Below, in pieces: positions 55,970 to 62,628 of a stretch of DNA of 64,000 nt (the first letter of the stretch is position 1; the number at the start of each line of letters is the position of its first letter). Source of the stretch: Desertivirga xinjiangensis (GTDB lineage: Bacteria > Bacteroidota > Bacteroidia > Sphingobacteriales > Sphingobacteriaceae); contig NZ_JAFMZP010000003.1 of the NCBI RefSeq assembly GCF_024436435.1, positions 558,001 through 622,000 on the forward strand, written 5' to 3'. The notes under the pieces were generated by a model. It did not search any database. It was not told the origin of the DNA and saw nothing but the letters and a program-made list of their open reading frames with translations. The translations under genes were made by a program, and so were the position numbers.

Positions 55970-56010
55970 AATAATGCCCCCATCCGTTCAGGAAAGGGGC
56001 ATTATTTTAG
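55970..56010. terminator. Bidirectional terminator between DUF3127 gene and histidine kinase promoter
   Basis: AATAATGCCCC pairs with GGGGCATTATT around a 15-nt loop. T-rich sequence follows on the plus side. It ends the DUF3127 transcript (minus strand, stop at 56033). Confidence 0.7.
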
Positions 56011-56032
56011 TTTAATGTTGGAAGTTATAACT

Positions 56033-56398
56033 TTAAAAAGGAAGATCATCATCCTGAGGAGCAGAGCTGATGTCCATCGGAGGAGCGTACTCTGGCTGTG
56101 AACTTTGTGCTGCCTGAGCACCTAATACATTGAGCCGCCACACTACTAATGTGTTGAAGTAAGCAGTTTTGCCATTGCGGTCAGTCCATGGACGGCCACG
56201 AAGGTTGAAAAATACTTCCACCTGGTCTCCCACTTTAACAGAGTCAAATAAATTTACCTTATCCTGTAAAGCTTCAAATTTTATGTATTCAGGGTATTGA
56301 GGATTTTCTGCGTACTCAATTACTAATTCTCTTTTTTTAAAAGTTTCGGTTACATTCATAACCGGAGATACTTCATGAACTTTTCCTTTAATATCCAT
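56033..56398 (-). CDS. DUF3127 protein with SSB-like acidic tip
   Basis: 121 residues. The OB-fold-like DUF3127 core begins MDIKGKVHEVSPVMNVTETFKKRELVIEY and continues through VKVGDQVEVFFNLRGRPWTDRNGKTAYFNTLVVWRL. A Pro/Ser/Gln-rich tail ends in DDDLPF, which closely resembles the DDDIPF tip by which SSB recruits repair proteins. The family is Bacteroidota-restricted and uncharacterised. By analogy it may bind nucleic acid and recruit partners, which is inference. It stands alone, divergent from the rRNA methyltransferase gene. Confidence 0.85.
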   Translation of the reverse strand: MDIKGKVHEVSPVMNVTETFKKRELVIEYAENPQYPEYIKFEALQDKVNLFDSVKVGDQVEVFFNLRGRPWTDRNGKTAYFNTLVVWRLNVLGAQAAQSSQPEYAPPMDISSAPQDDDLPF

Positions 56399-56467
56399 TG
56401 TTAAATTATTTCTTATAAAATCAAAACCAAATCTGGCAATTTTAATTGATTAACTTCGCACAATATT

Positions 56468-57658
56468 ATGCAAGTTTTCAACACTAACAGTCGTATTATA
56501 GTAACGTGTAATAAGCGTTTATCGCCTTACCTGGTGAAAGAAATTGAAGGATTAGGATTTAGTATTAAACGCAGCTTCAGTACAGGTGTAGAGCTTGAGG
56601 GAACAGTAAACGATTGTATCTCACTGAATTTGAACCTGAGATGCGCTAGTCAGGTTTTATACTCCCTGCAAACATTTCAGGCACCAACTCCGCAGCACTT
56701 ATATAATGAGCTGGTGCAAATTGCATGGGAAGAATATATAGATGTGACAGGTTACTTTTCGGTGACCTCTGTGGTTAACAACGAGCACATTACTACTCCG
56801 CTGTTCGCCAACGTCAAGGTTAAAGATGCCATCGTAGATCGCATTAAAGAAAAAAAAGGCGTGCGTCCAGATTCAGGACCTGAGTTTAATAAGGCGGTAG
56901 TAAACCTTTACTGGCAAGGGAGTAATGCAGAAGTTTTTTTAGATACCTCCGGTGAAACGCTGTCAAAGCATGGGTATCGTAAGATCCCGGGTAAAGCGCC
57001 TATGCTAGAGGCTTTAGCAGCATCCACTATCATGGCGAGTAAATGGGATCAGAAAAGCACCTTTATTAACCCCATGTGCGGATCCGGTACGCTGGCCATC
57101 GAGGCTGCCTTGCTCGCGATGGACAAAAGCCCTGGTTTTTTCCGCATGAATTATGGGTTTATGCATATTATTGGTTATGATGAACAGGTGTTCTTTGTTG
57201 AACGCAGGAAGCTTAAAGATAAGGCCAAAAAACAAATCGATTTCAGGATCATTGCAAGCGATCTCTCTGCTGATGCGGTTGACGTGGCTCAGAGAAACGC
57301 GAAAACTGCTGGTGTTGATCAGTTAATAGAATTCCATGTTTGCGATTTTGCTGAAACTCCAGTTCCGGAAGATTCTAAAGGAGTTGTGATGTTTAATCCT
57401 GAATACGGTGAACGCCTGGGTGTACATTCAAAACTTGAAGCTACTTATAAGCGTATCGGCGATTTTATGAAGCAAAATTGCAAAGGCTACAGCGGTTACA
57501 TATTTACAGGGAATCCGGATCTAGCCAAAAAGATCGGTCTGAAAGCCTCCCGAAGAATAGAATTTTATAATGGAAAACTTGACTGCAGGCTGCTGGAATA
57601 TGATCTTTATGACGGTACCCGGAGAGAGGAGAAGATGCCGGAGCCATATAGTTTCTAA
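56468..57658 (+). CDS. THUMP-domain class I SAM-dependent RNA methyltransferase (RlmL-like)
   Basis: 396 residues. A ferredoxin-like/THUMP N-terminal part (about 1-160, KRLSPYLVKEIEGLGFSIKRSFSTGVELEGTV) precedes the methyltransferase domain with the SAM motif TFINPMCGSGTLAIEAALLA, the acidic IIASDLSADAVDVAQRNAKTAG, and the catalytic motif MFNPEYGERLG. E. coli RlmL makes m2G2445 in 23S rRNA. The motif is usually NPPY; here the second Pro is Glu. A TAACTTCG near-consensus -7 lies just upstream (56451-56458). Confidence 0.88.
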   Translation: MQVFNTNSRIIVTCNKRLSPYLVKEIEGLGFSIKRSFSTGVELEGTVNDCISLNLNLRCASQVLYSLQTFQAPTPQHLYNELVQIAWEEYIDVTGYFSVTSVVNNEHITTPLFANVKVKDAIVDRIKEKKGVRPDSGPEFNKAVVNLYWQGSNAEVFLDTSGETLSKHGYRKIPGKAPMLEALAASTIMASKWDQKSTFINPMCGSGTLAIEAALLAMDKSPGFFRMNYGFMHIIGYDEQVFFVERRKLKDKAKKQIDFRIIASDLSADAVDVAQRNAKTAGVDQLIEFHVCDFAETPVPEDSKGVVMFNPEYGERLGVHSKLEATYKRIGDFMKQNCKGYSGYIFTGNPDLAKKIGLKASRRIEFYNGKLDCRLLEYDLYDGTRREEKMPEPYSF

Positions 57659-57696
57659 TAATATTAATTCAACTATTTCGTTACCAAAGTTTTGTG

Positions 57697-57704
57697 TATT
57701 TTTG
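57697..57704 (+). promoter_or_regulatory. Promoter -7 element (TAnnTTTG)
   Basis: TATTTTTG matches the consensus exactly. Transcription would start near 57710, at or just before the ATG at 57711. Confidence 0.5.
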
Positions 57705-57710
57705 CACTGT

Positions 57711-57773
57711 ATGATGATTTATTTCCCTAATACACCAGTTAACGGGAAATCACTTTTGCCGGGATTTATTTAA
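57711..57773 (+). CDS. Possible leaderless 20-codon peptide
   Basis: ATG ATG followed by 18 codons and a TAA (start MMIYFPNTPVNG). The only support is its placement directly after a perfect -7 element, the same geometry as the kinase genes at 55864 and 58211. It may be a leader peptide or chance. Confidence 0.2.
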   Translation: MMIYFPNTPVNGKSLLPGFI

Positions 57774-57829
57774 GGACAGGTCGTTAAAGATCTTATGATA
57801 AAACCCTGTGCACTCTTGCTAGGATCTTG

Positions 57830-57889
57830 TTTAAACTCGCGGTAAGTGGGAGGGATTAGGTGTAGCAGGCTAAATGAGTTTAAATTTTT
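57830..57889 (+). terminator. Terminator-like hairpin with long loop
   Basis: A 9-bp perfect stem TTTAAACTC / GAGTTTAAA with a 37-nt loop is followed by TTTTT. The stem is AT-rich, so termination efficiency is uncertain. Confidence 0.35.
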
Positions 57890-57904
57890 GTCCAGATAAA
57901 TACA

Positions 57905-58114
57905 GTGAAATTAATTCTATTTAACCTTATTTTCGGTCTTGCCGTTCTTGAAGTTTCAGTTGATGTAGTGAACAAGGTGATCAATACTCAGTATGAAATC
58001 ATTCATAAAGATAATATCAGGAGACTCTTATATAATATTGGGATCCCGGTAGAGATCCTTATGTTCATTATCAACATTGCTGTCTTTCAGAAGACTGGAA
58101 AGGTACTCTTTTAG
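57905..58114 (+). CDS. Small putative membrane protein
   Basis: 69 residues from a GTG at 57905. Hydrophobic segments at about 3-20 (LILFNLIFGLAVLEVSVDVV) and 47-62 (IPVEILMFIINIAVF) flank a charged middle (YEIIHKDNIRRLLYN), giving a plausible two-helix hairpin. No family is recognised and no Shine-Dalgarno is seen. It sits between the terminator-like hairpin and the histidine kinase gene. Coding status is doubtful. Confidence 0.35.
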   Translation: MKLILFNLIFGLAVLEVSVDVVNKVINTQYEIIHKDNIRRLLYNIGIPVEILMFIINIAVFQKTGKVLF

Positions 58115-58197
58115 TTGTAGCAGCAAGTTTGACCGTTGTTTCGCAGATAAAAGTTAAGCGTTCGTCTAAACTTTCCTTTAAATAAAAGAGATTGAAT

Positions 58198-58205
58198 TAC
58201 ATTTG
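58198..58205 (+). promoter_or_regulatory. Promoter -7 element for the LytS-type kinase gene
   Basis: TACATTTG matches TAnnTTTG exactly and ends 5 nt before the ATG at 58211, predicting a leaderless or near-leaderless message. Confidence 0.5.
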
Positions 58206-58210
58206 TCGCA

Positions 58211-59221
58211 ATGAGTAAAATGCGGCAAGTTTTTCTGCACGCCATCATCTGGCTGGCTTTATTGCTCTTTTTCGTGTATATAGGCAGCAGAAGTAGTTCG
58301 CTGCACGAGGCTATTGTTATTTTCGTATATTTTGGGGCATTTAATATTGCCCTTTTCTACATTAATTACCTGTATGTATTACCGCGTTTCCTCAATTCGC
58401 GCAAATACACTGCCTGTGCTGTAGTCATTGTTGCGCTAATACTGCTATCTGGCTTACTCAAATTTGGTCTGGCCAGTTCCTTCAAAAATGTCATATTAGT
58501 AAGCGGCGCTGATCAGGCAATGATCGGATTTTGGGATTATTACCTGGCATCTATATTTACCAGTGCATTTTTTGTATTTATAAGTACCGCCTATAAATTC
58601 ACTACCGACTGGTTTGTAAATGAAAAAGTTAAGAAGAATTTGGAAAAGGAGAAGCTTGAAGCAGAGCTTGCTTTCTTAAAATCTCAGATCAATCCTCATT
58701 TCCTGTTCAATTCTTTGAACAATATTTATTCACTCGCTTACCAGCGTTCGGAGAAAACGCCGGAGGCGGTACTCAAGCTTTCCGAAATAATGCGATATAT
58801 GCTGCAGGAGAGCAATGGTTCGAGAGTAGACCTGTCAAAGGAGCTCAGATATCTCAATAACTACATTGAACTGCAGAAACTAAGGTTCAAGAACAAAGCA
58901 TTTGTCGATCTGACCATTTTCGGTGAGCCGAAAGGACATCAGATTGCTCCCTTGATCTTGATTGCATTTGTTGAAAATGCTTTCAAACATGGGCTGGCTT
59001 CAGACCCGGAACATCCCATAGCAATCTCTGTTTTGATTGAGTCGCATCGATTAAAGTTTAAGGTATTTAATAAGAAAAGTCTGATGAATAAGGATGAAGC
59101 CAGTGGTATTGGACTTAATAACGTAAAACGCCGGCTTGAACTCCTTTATTCAGGTAAGTATAATCTGGAAATTTTTGACAACGATTCAACTTATTCAAGT
59201 GAATTATCTTTAGATTTATAA
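58211..59221 (+). CDS. LytS/YehU-type sensor histidine kinase
   Basis: 336 residues. Four membrane helices occupy about residues 5-140. The His_kinase domain has phosphoacceptor His163 in LKSQINPHFLFNSLNNIYSLA, the typical motif of this family, followed by KLSEIMRYMLQ and YLNNYIELQKLRF. The ATPase part has LILIAFVENAFKHGL and GIGLNNVKRRLELLY. It transfers phosphate to the LytTR response regulator encoded 1 bp downstream. The stimulus is unknown. Confidence 0.93.
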   Translation: MSKMRQVFLHAIIWLALLLFFVYIGSRSSSLHEAIVIFVYFGAFNIALFYINYLYVLPRFLNSRKYTACAVVIVALILLSGLLKFGLASSFKNVILVSGADQAMIGFWDYYLASIFTSAFFVFISTAYKFTTDWFVNEKVKKNLEKEKLEAELAFLKSQINPHFLFNSLNNIYSLAYQRSEKTPEAVLKLSEIMRYMLQESNGSRVDLSKELRYLNNYIELQKLRFKNKAFVDLTIFGEPKGHQIAPLILIAFVENAFKHGLASDPEHPIAISVLIESHRLKFKVFNKKSLMNKDEASGIGLNNVKRRLELLYSGKYNLEIFDNDSTYSSELSLDL

Positions 59222-59222
59222 A

Positions 59223-59939
59223 ATGATACGCTGCCTTATTGTTGATGATGAACCGCTGGCGCTTGATATTCTGGTTGACTATATTGATAAGGTGCCGGCT
59301 TTACACTTAGTGAAAGCAACTACCAGCGCATTTGAAGCGCTTTCTATTGTGCAGACAGAGCAAATTGATCTTATCTTTCTTGACGTGCAGATGCCGGAGT
59401 TAACGGGCATCCAATTTTTAAAGGTGCTGAATGGAAAGTGCCGGGTAATACTTACAACTGCATATTCGCAATATGCTCTCGACGGATATGAACTGGATAT
59501 ATCAGATTATTTACTAAAACCAATTGCTTTTGACCGTTTTTACAAAGCGGTATCAAAAGTGCAAAACCAGTATCAACCCAATGTTCAGCAGGTGGCAGCG
59601 GAGAAACCACAGAGCCTATCGCCCGACTTTATTTTTGTAAAAACGGAGCACAGGATCCAGAAAATCTTTATCGACGACGTTCTTTACATTGAGGGTTTGA
59701 AGGACTACATATCTATCTTTACGCCTACTGAGCGTGTAATCACCTTGCAAAACATGAAAAAGATGGAGGAAGCACTTCCAGCAGGCAGGTTTGCGCGCGT
59801 TCACAAGTCATATATTGTGGCTATTGATAAGATTGAAAGCATAGAGCGCAGCCGTATCCAGATCAGCGACAAAATTATCCCTATTGGCGATACCTACCGG
59901 GAGAATTTTTATAAGCAAATAGAGGATAAAAATATATAA
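59223..59939 (+). CDS. LytTR-family response regulator
   Basis: 238 residues. The receiver has acidic VDDE at 7-10, Asp54 in LIFLDVQMPEL, and Lys in YLLKPI. The LytTR DNA-binding domain begins around residue 135 (FIFVKTEHRIQKIFIDDVLYIEGLKDYISIF) and includes LPAGRFARVHKSYIVAIDKIESI. The operon with the kinase and their 1-bp spacing make them a cognate pair. LytTR regulators bind direct repeats upstream of target promoters; none was identified here. Confidence 0.94.
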   Translation: MIRCLIVDDEPLALDILVDYIDKVPALHLVKATTSAFEALSIVQTEQIDLIFLDVQMPELTGIQFLKVLNGKCRVILTTAYSQYALDGYELDISDYLLKPIAFDRFYKAVSKVQNQYQPNVQQVAAEKPQSLSPDFIFVKTEHRIQKIFIDDVLYIEGLKDYISIFTPTERVITLQNMKKMEEALPAGRFARVHKSYIVAIDKIESIERSRIQISDKIIPIGDTYRENFYKQIEDKNI

Positions 59940-60016
59940 GCTTTATTAGTGGTATTCTCAAAGTTTGCGCCCGGTTTGATAGCTGGTGTTCTGAAATTCT
60001 TCTCATCAAAAAAAAC

Positions 60017-60751
60017 TTAAGATTCTAATACAAGCCTGATCTGCGATTGTGAGTCTGATAATACCTCTTCTATATTTTTTCCCTTAGGTTCAATTGGCTC
60101 AAGCACTGTAATTTTTATGTGCTCGCCAAAGCTTAGAGGGTATTTTCCATATCGTACCACTTTCCATGAGTTCTCAATAGCGATGGGAACCACAAGGGCT
60201 TCAGGCGCTTTTTTTAATAAGGTAGCAACACCTCCGGTATTAAAAGGTTTTAACACACCGGTGCTGGAGCGAGTACCTTCAGGAAAAATAACAGCCGACC
60301 ATGTATTATCTTTCATTCTTTGGCCAAATCTAAGAAGCTCTGTAATCGATTGTTTTGGATCTTTCCTATCGATGTTTGCTCCGCCGCCATGAAGAAGGTT
60401 AAAAGAGACACTCGGAATTCCCTTAGTCAGTTCGATCTTAGAAATAAATTTAGCGTGATATTTCCTTAAGAACCAGATCAGGGGAGGTATGTCAAACATA
60501 CTCTGATGGTTGGCGACGAAAATTATTGACCGGTTCAGAGGTAAATCGTATGCGTTTCTATAGGAAACTCGTACCCCAGCGGCATAAAATGAACTGACGA
60601 GGAAAAAGTTTAAAATATCCACACATTTCTTATGCGCTGAATATCCGCCGGCTTTTAGGCAGATCCATTGCAGCGGATGGAAGATGATAAGAAAGAGAAG
60701 ATATAGGAGGTAATGAAAAGGGCTGAAGATATATCCTAAAAACTTATTCAT
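60017..60751 (-). CDS. plsC: 1-acyl-sn-glycerol-3-phosphate acyltransferase
   Basis: 244 residues with an N-terminal membrane segment (YLLYLLFLIIFHPLQWICLKAGG). The acyltransferase motifs are NHQSMFD (HX4D, catalytic His), GGGANIDRKDP, the substrate-binding FPEGTRSS and the following VVPIAIENSW. It acylates lysophosphatidic acid to phosphatidic acid at the inner membrane. It lies 42 bp after the Nudix gene on the same strand. Confidence 0.88.
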   Translation of the reverse strand: MNKFLGYIFSPFHYLLYLLFLIIFHPLQWICLKAGGYSAHKKCVDILNFFLVSSFYAAGVRVSYRNAYDLPLNRSIIFVANHQSMFDIPPLIWFLRKYHAKFISKIELTKGIPSVSFNLLHGGGANIDRKDPKQSITELLRFGQRMKDNTWSAVIFPEGTRSSTGVLKPFNTGGVATLLKKAPEALVVPIAIENSWKVVRYGKYPLSFGEHIKITVLEPIEPKGKNIEEVLSDSQSQIRLVLES

Positions 60752-60793
60752 GTGCTTATGCTTTCGATCGCGTACTTGTGTTTACTGGTCAAA

Positions 60794-61351
60794 TTAAGCA
60801 TTTTCCAGAAGCCATAGTTTGACCCTTAAAATAGCAGCGACGCTTAAAGAATCTGTAATTTTTCCGGAGAGCACCATCTGATAGGCTTCTTCGAAAGGTA
60901 AACGCCTTAATTGCAATTCTTCGGTTTCTTCAGGTTCCGCTTCTCCCTGCTTCAAGCCACGAGCCAGGTAGATATACCCGAATTCATCACATACCGAATT
61001 GGAGAGATGGAAAGGCTGTAGTTCGGTCCATTCTGTAGCAGTCAGCCCGGTTTCTTCCAGCAATTCACGTTTGGCAGATTCTAGAGGTTCAATGCCAAAT
61101 GGGCCACCGCCTTCCGGAATCTCCCAGGTATATTGATCTAAGGTGTACCGGTACTGACCTACCAGCCAGGTATGCATCTCATCGTCAAGGGGCAGAATAC
61201 CTAATGCATAATTCTTGAAATGTACTTTTCCATAAATTCCTCTGCCTCCGGATGGATTTATTACCTGGTGTTCCGTTACATTAATCCAGGGATTATCATA
61301 TATCTCTTTCGATGATAATGTAGTCCAGGGGTTTCTGTTTTCGTCTATCAT
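60794..61351 (-). CDS. Nudix hydrolase (ADP-ribose pyrophosphatase-like)
   Basis: 185 residues. The Nudix box is GGGPFGIEPLESAKRELLEETGL, with the REXXEE core intact. The sequence around it (QYRYTLDQYTWEIPEGG upstream, then FHLSNSVCDEFGYIYLARGLKQGEAEPEETEELQL) resembles ADP-sugar pyrophosphatases. It probably hydrolyses ADP-ribose or a nucleotide sugar; the exact substrate cannot be named. A near-consensus TTACTTTG lies immediately upstream of the start. Confidence 0.88.
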   Translation of the reverse strand: MIDENRNPWTTLSSKEIYDNPWINVTEHQVINPSGGRGIYGKVHFKNYALGILPLDDEMHTWLVGQYRYTLDQYTWEIPEGGGPFGIEPLESAKRELLEETGLTATEWTELQPFHLSNSVCDEFGYIYLARGLKQGEAEPEETEELQLRRLPFEEAYQMVLSGKITDSLSVAAILRVKLWLLENA

Positions 61352-61518
61352 GTTACAAAGTAAATAAAACTAAGAGAACTGCAGGAACTGTTTTCTTTTT
61401 TGATCAGCACTTCTCCTTTTTAAAAGAATATACGAGCCCTTAACAAATTCCGCTTAAAAAAGCAATATTTTTCCTTGAAAATCCGTTTCTTTGTAAATTG
61501 TTTTGAAATACAAGAGCC

Positions 61519-62586
61519 GTGATTGATACCTCAGATATTAAGATTAAACGGACAAGCAATTCCCGTTTGCAAGAAACAGATTTTAGTGATCTGCCGTTCG
61601 GGAAGATCTTTTCCGACCATATGTTTATTGCCGACTATGAAGACGGCGAATGGAAGAATTTTCAAATTGTACCCTATGGCGACCTGACTTTTAGCCCGGC
61701 AATCTCAGCGTTGCATTATGGTCAGGCCTTTTTTGAAGGATTAAAAGCTTATAAGCAGGAAAACGGCGATGTAGTGATGTTTCGCCCTTATAAGAATGCT
61801 GAGCGATTTAATAAATCGGCAGAAAGGATGTGTATGCCTTCACTTCCCGAAGACCTGTTTGTGCAGAGTATAGCAGCTTTGGTAGAGGTAGATAAAGATT
61901 GGATTCCGACAGCGCCTCAAACCTCCTTGTATATTCGTCCTTTTATGTTTGCCACTGACGAGTACCTGGGTGTACAGCCATCTACAACATATAAGTTTAT
62001 GGTGCTAGCTTGTCCGGTTGGCGCCTATTTTTCCAAACCCTTAAAAGTGAAGATCGAAACAAAATATTCGCGTTCAAGTGAAGGAGGTTTCGGGTTTGCT
62101 AAGGCTGCCGGTAATTACGCAGGATCTTTATATCCCGCACAGCAGGCTTTAAAAGAAGGTTTTGATCAGATTATCTGGACCGATGGGCGAGATCATTCCT
62201 ATATCGAAGAACTTGGTGCTGCAAACGTAATGTTTATCATCGATGGAAAGTTGGTGACTCCTTCCACAAGAGACACCATTCTTAAAGGCATCACACGTGA
62301 CACCATTTTAACCCTGGCTAATAAGTGGGGAATACCTGTCGACGAACGTCGTGTGTCTGTAGCTGAAATCCTTGAAGGCTTGAAAAATGGACAGGTTGCT
62401 GAAGCTTTTGGCGTTGGAACTGCGGCAACGATTACTTCAATTGCATCGATTGGATACGAGGGAGAATTATATGAGTTGCCTGACCCTGCAACTGCAGGCT
62501 TTTCAAGCAGAGCTTTAAAAACCTTGAACGAAATTCGTTACGGTCAGGCCCCGGACGAGTTTGAGTGGAACTATAAGATAGATTAA
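61519..62586 (+). CDS. ilvE: Branched-chain amino acid aminotransferase
   Basis: 355 residues, starting from a GTG at 61519. Fold type IV PLP enzyme: ALHYGQAFFEGLKAYK, VMFRPYKNAERFNKSAERM, YIRPFMFATDEYLGV, the PLP-lysine segment GFAKAAGNYAGSLYPAQQA, WTDGRDHSYIEELGAANVMF and EAFGVGTAATITSI. It transfers amino groups between glutamate and the keto acids of Leu, Ile and Val. It is monocistronic with its own terminator. Confidence 0.94.
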   Translation: MIDTSDIKIKRTSNSRLQETDFSDLPFGKIFSDHMFIADYEDGEWKNFQIVPYGDLTFSPAISALHYGQAFFEGLKAYKQENGDVVMFRPYKNAERFNKSAERMCMPSLPEDLFVQSIAALVEVDKDWIPTAPQTSLYIRPFMFATDEYLGVQPSTTYKFMVLACPVGAYFSKPLKVKIETKYSRSSEGGFGFAKAAGNYAGSLYPAQQALKEGFDQIIWTDGRDHSYIEELGAANVMFIIDGKLVTPSTRDTILKGITRDTILTLANKWGIPVDERRVSVAEILEGLKNGQVAEAFGVGTAATITSIASIGYEGELYELPDPATAGFSSRALKTLNEIRYGQAPDEFEWNYKID

Positions 62587-62593
62587 TCAAAGG

Positions 62594-62627
62594 AAAGGAC
62601 TTCACAGGGATATTGAAGTCCTTTTTG
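62594..62627 (+). terminator. Rho-independent terminator after ilvE
   Basis: AAAGGACTTC (62594-62603) pairs with GAAGTCCTTT (62615-62624) around an 11-nt loop, followed by more T. It also overlaps the 3' end of the convergent gene at 62629. Confidence 0.85.
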
Positions 62628-62628
62628 T

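Larger units (their letters stand above)
57659..57904 (+). other. Intergenic region with promoter, tiny ORF and terminator-like hairpin
   Basis: No known RNA family is recognised. A perfect -7 element (TATTTTTG, 57697-57704) lies 6 nt before an ATG at 57711. Further on, TTTAAACTC (57830-57838) pairs with GAGTTTAAA (57876-57884), followed by a T run, as in a terminator with a long loop. The segment from about 57710 to 57890 could be a small RNA or the leader of the 69-codon ORF at 57905. Confidence 0.4.
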
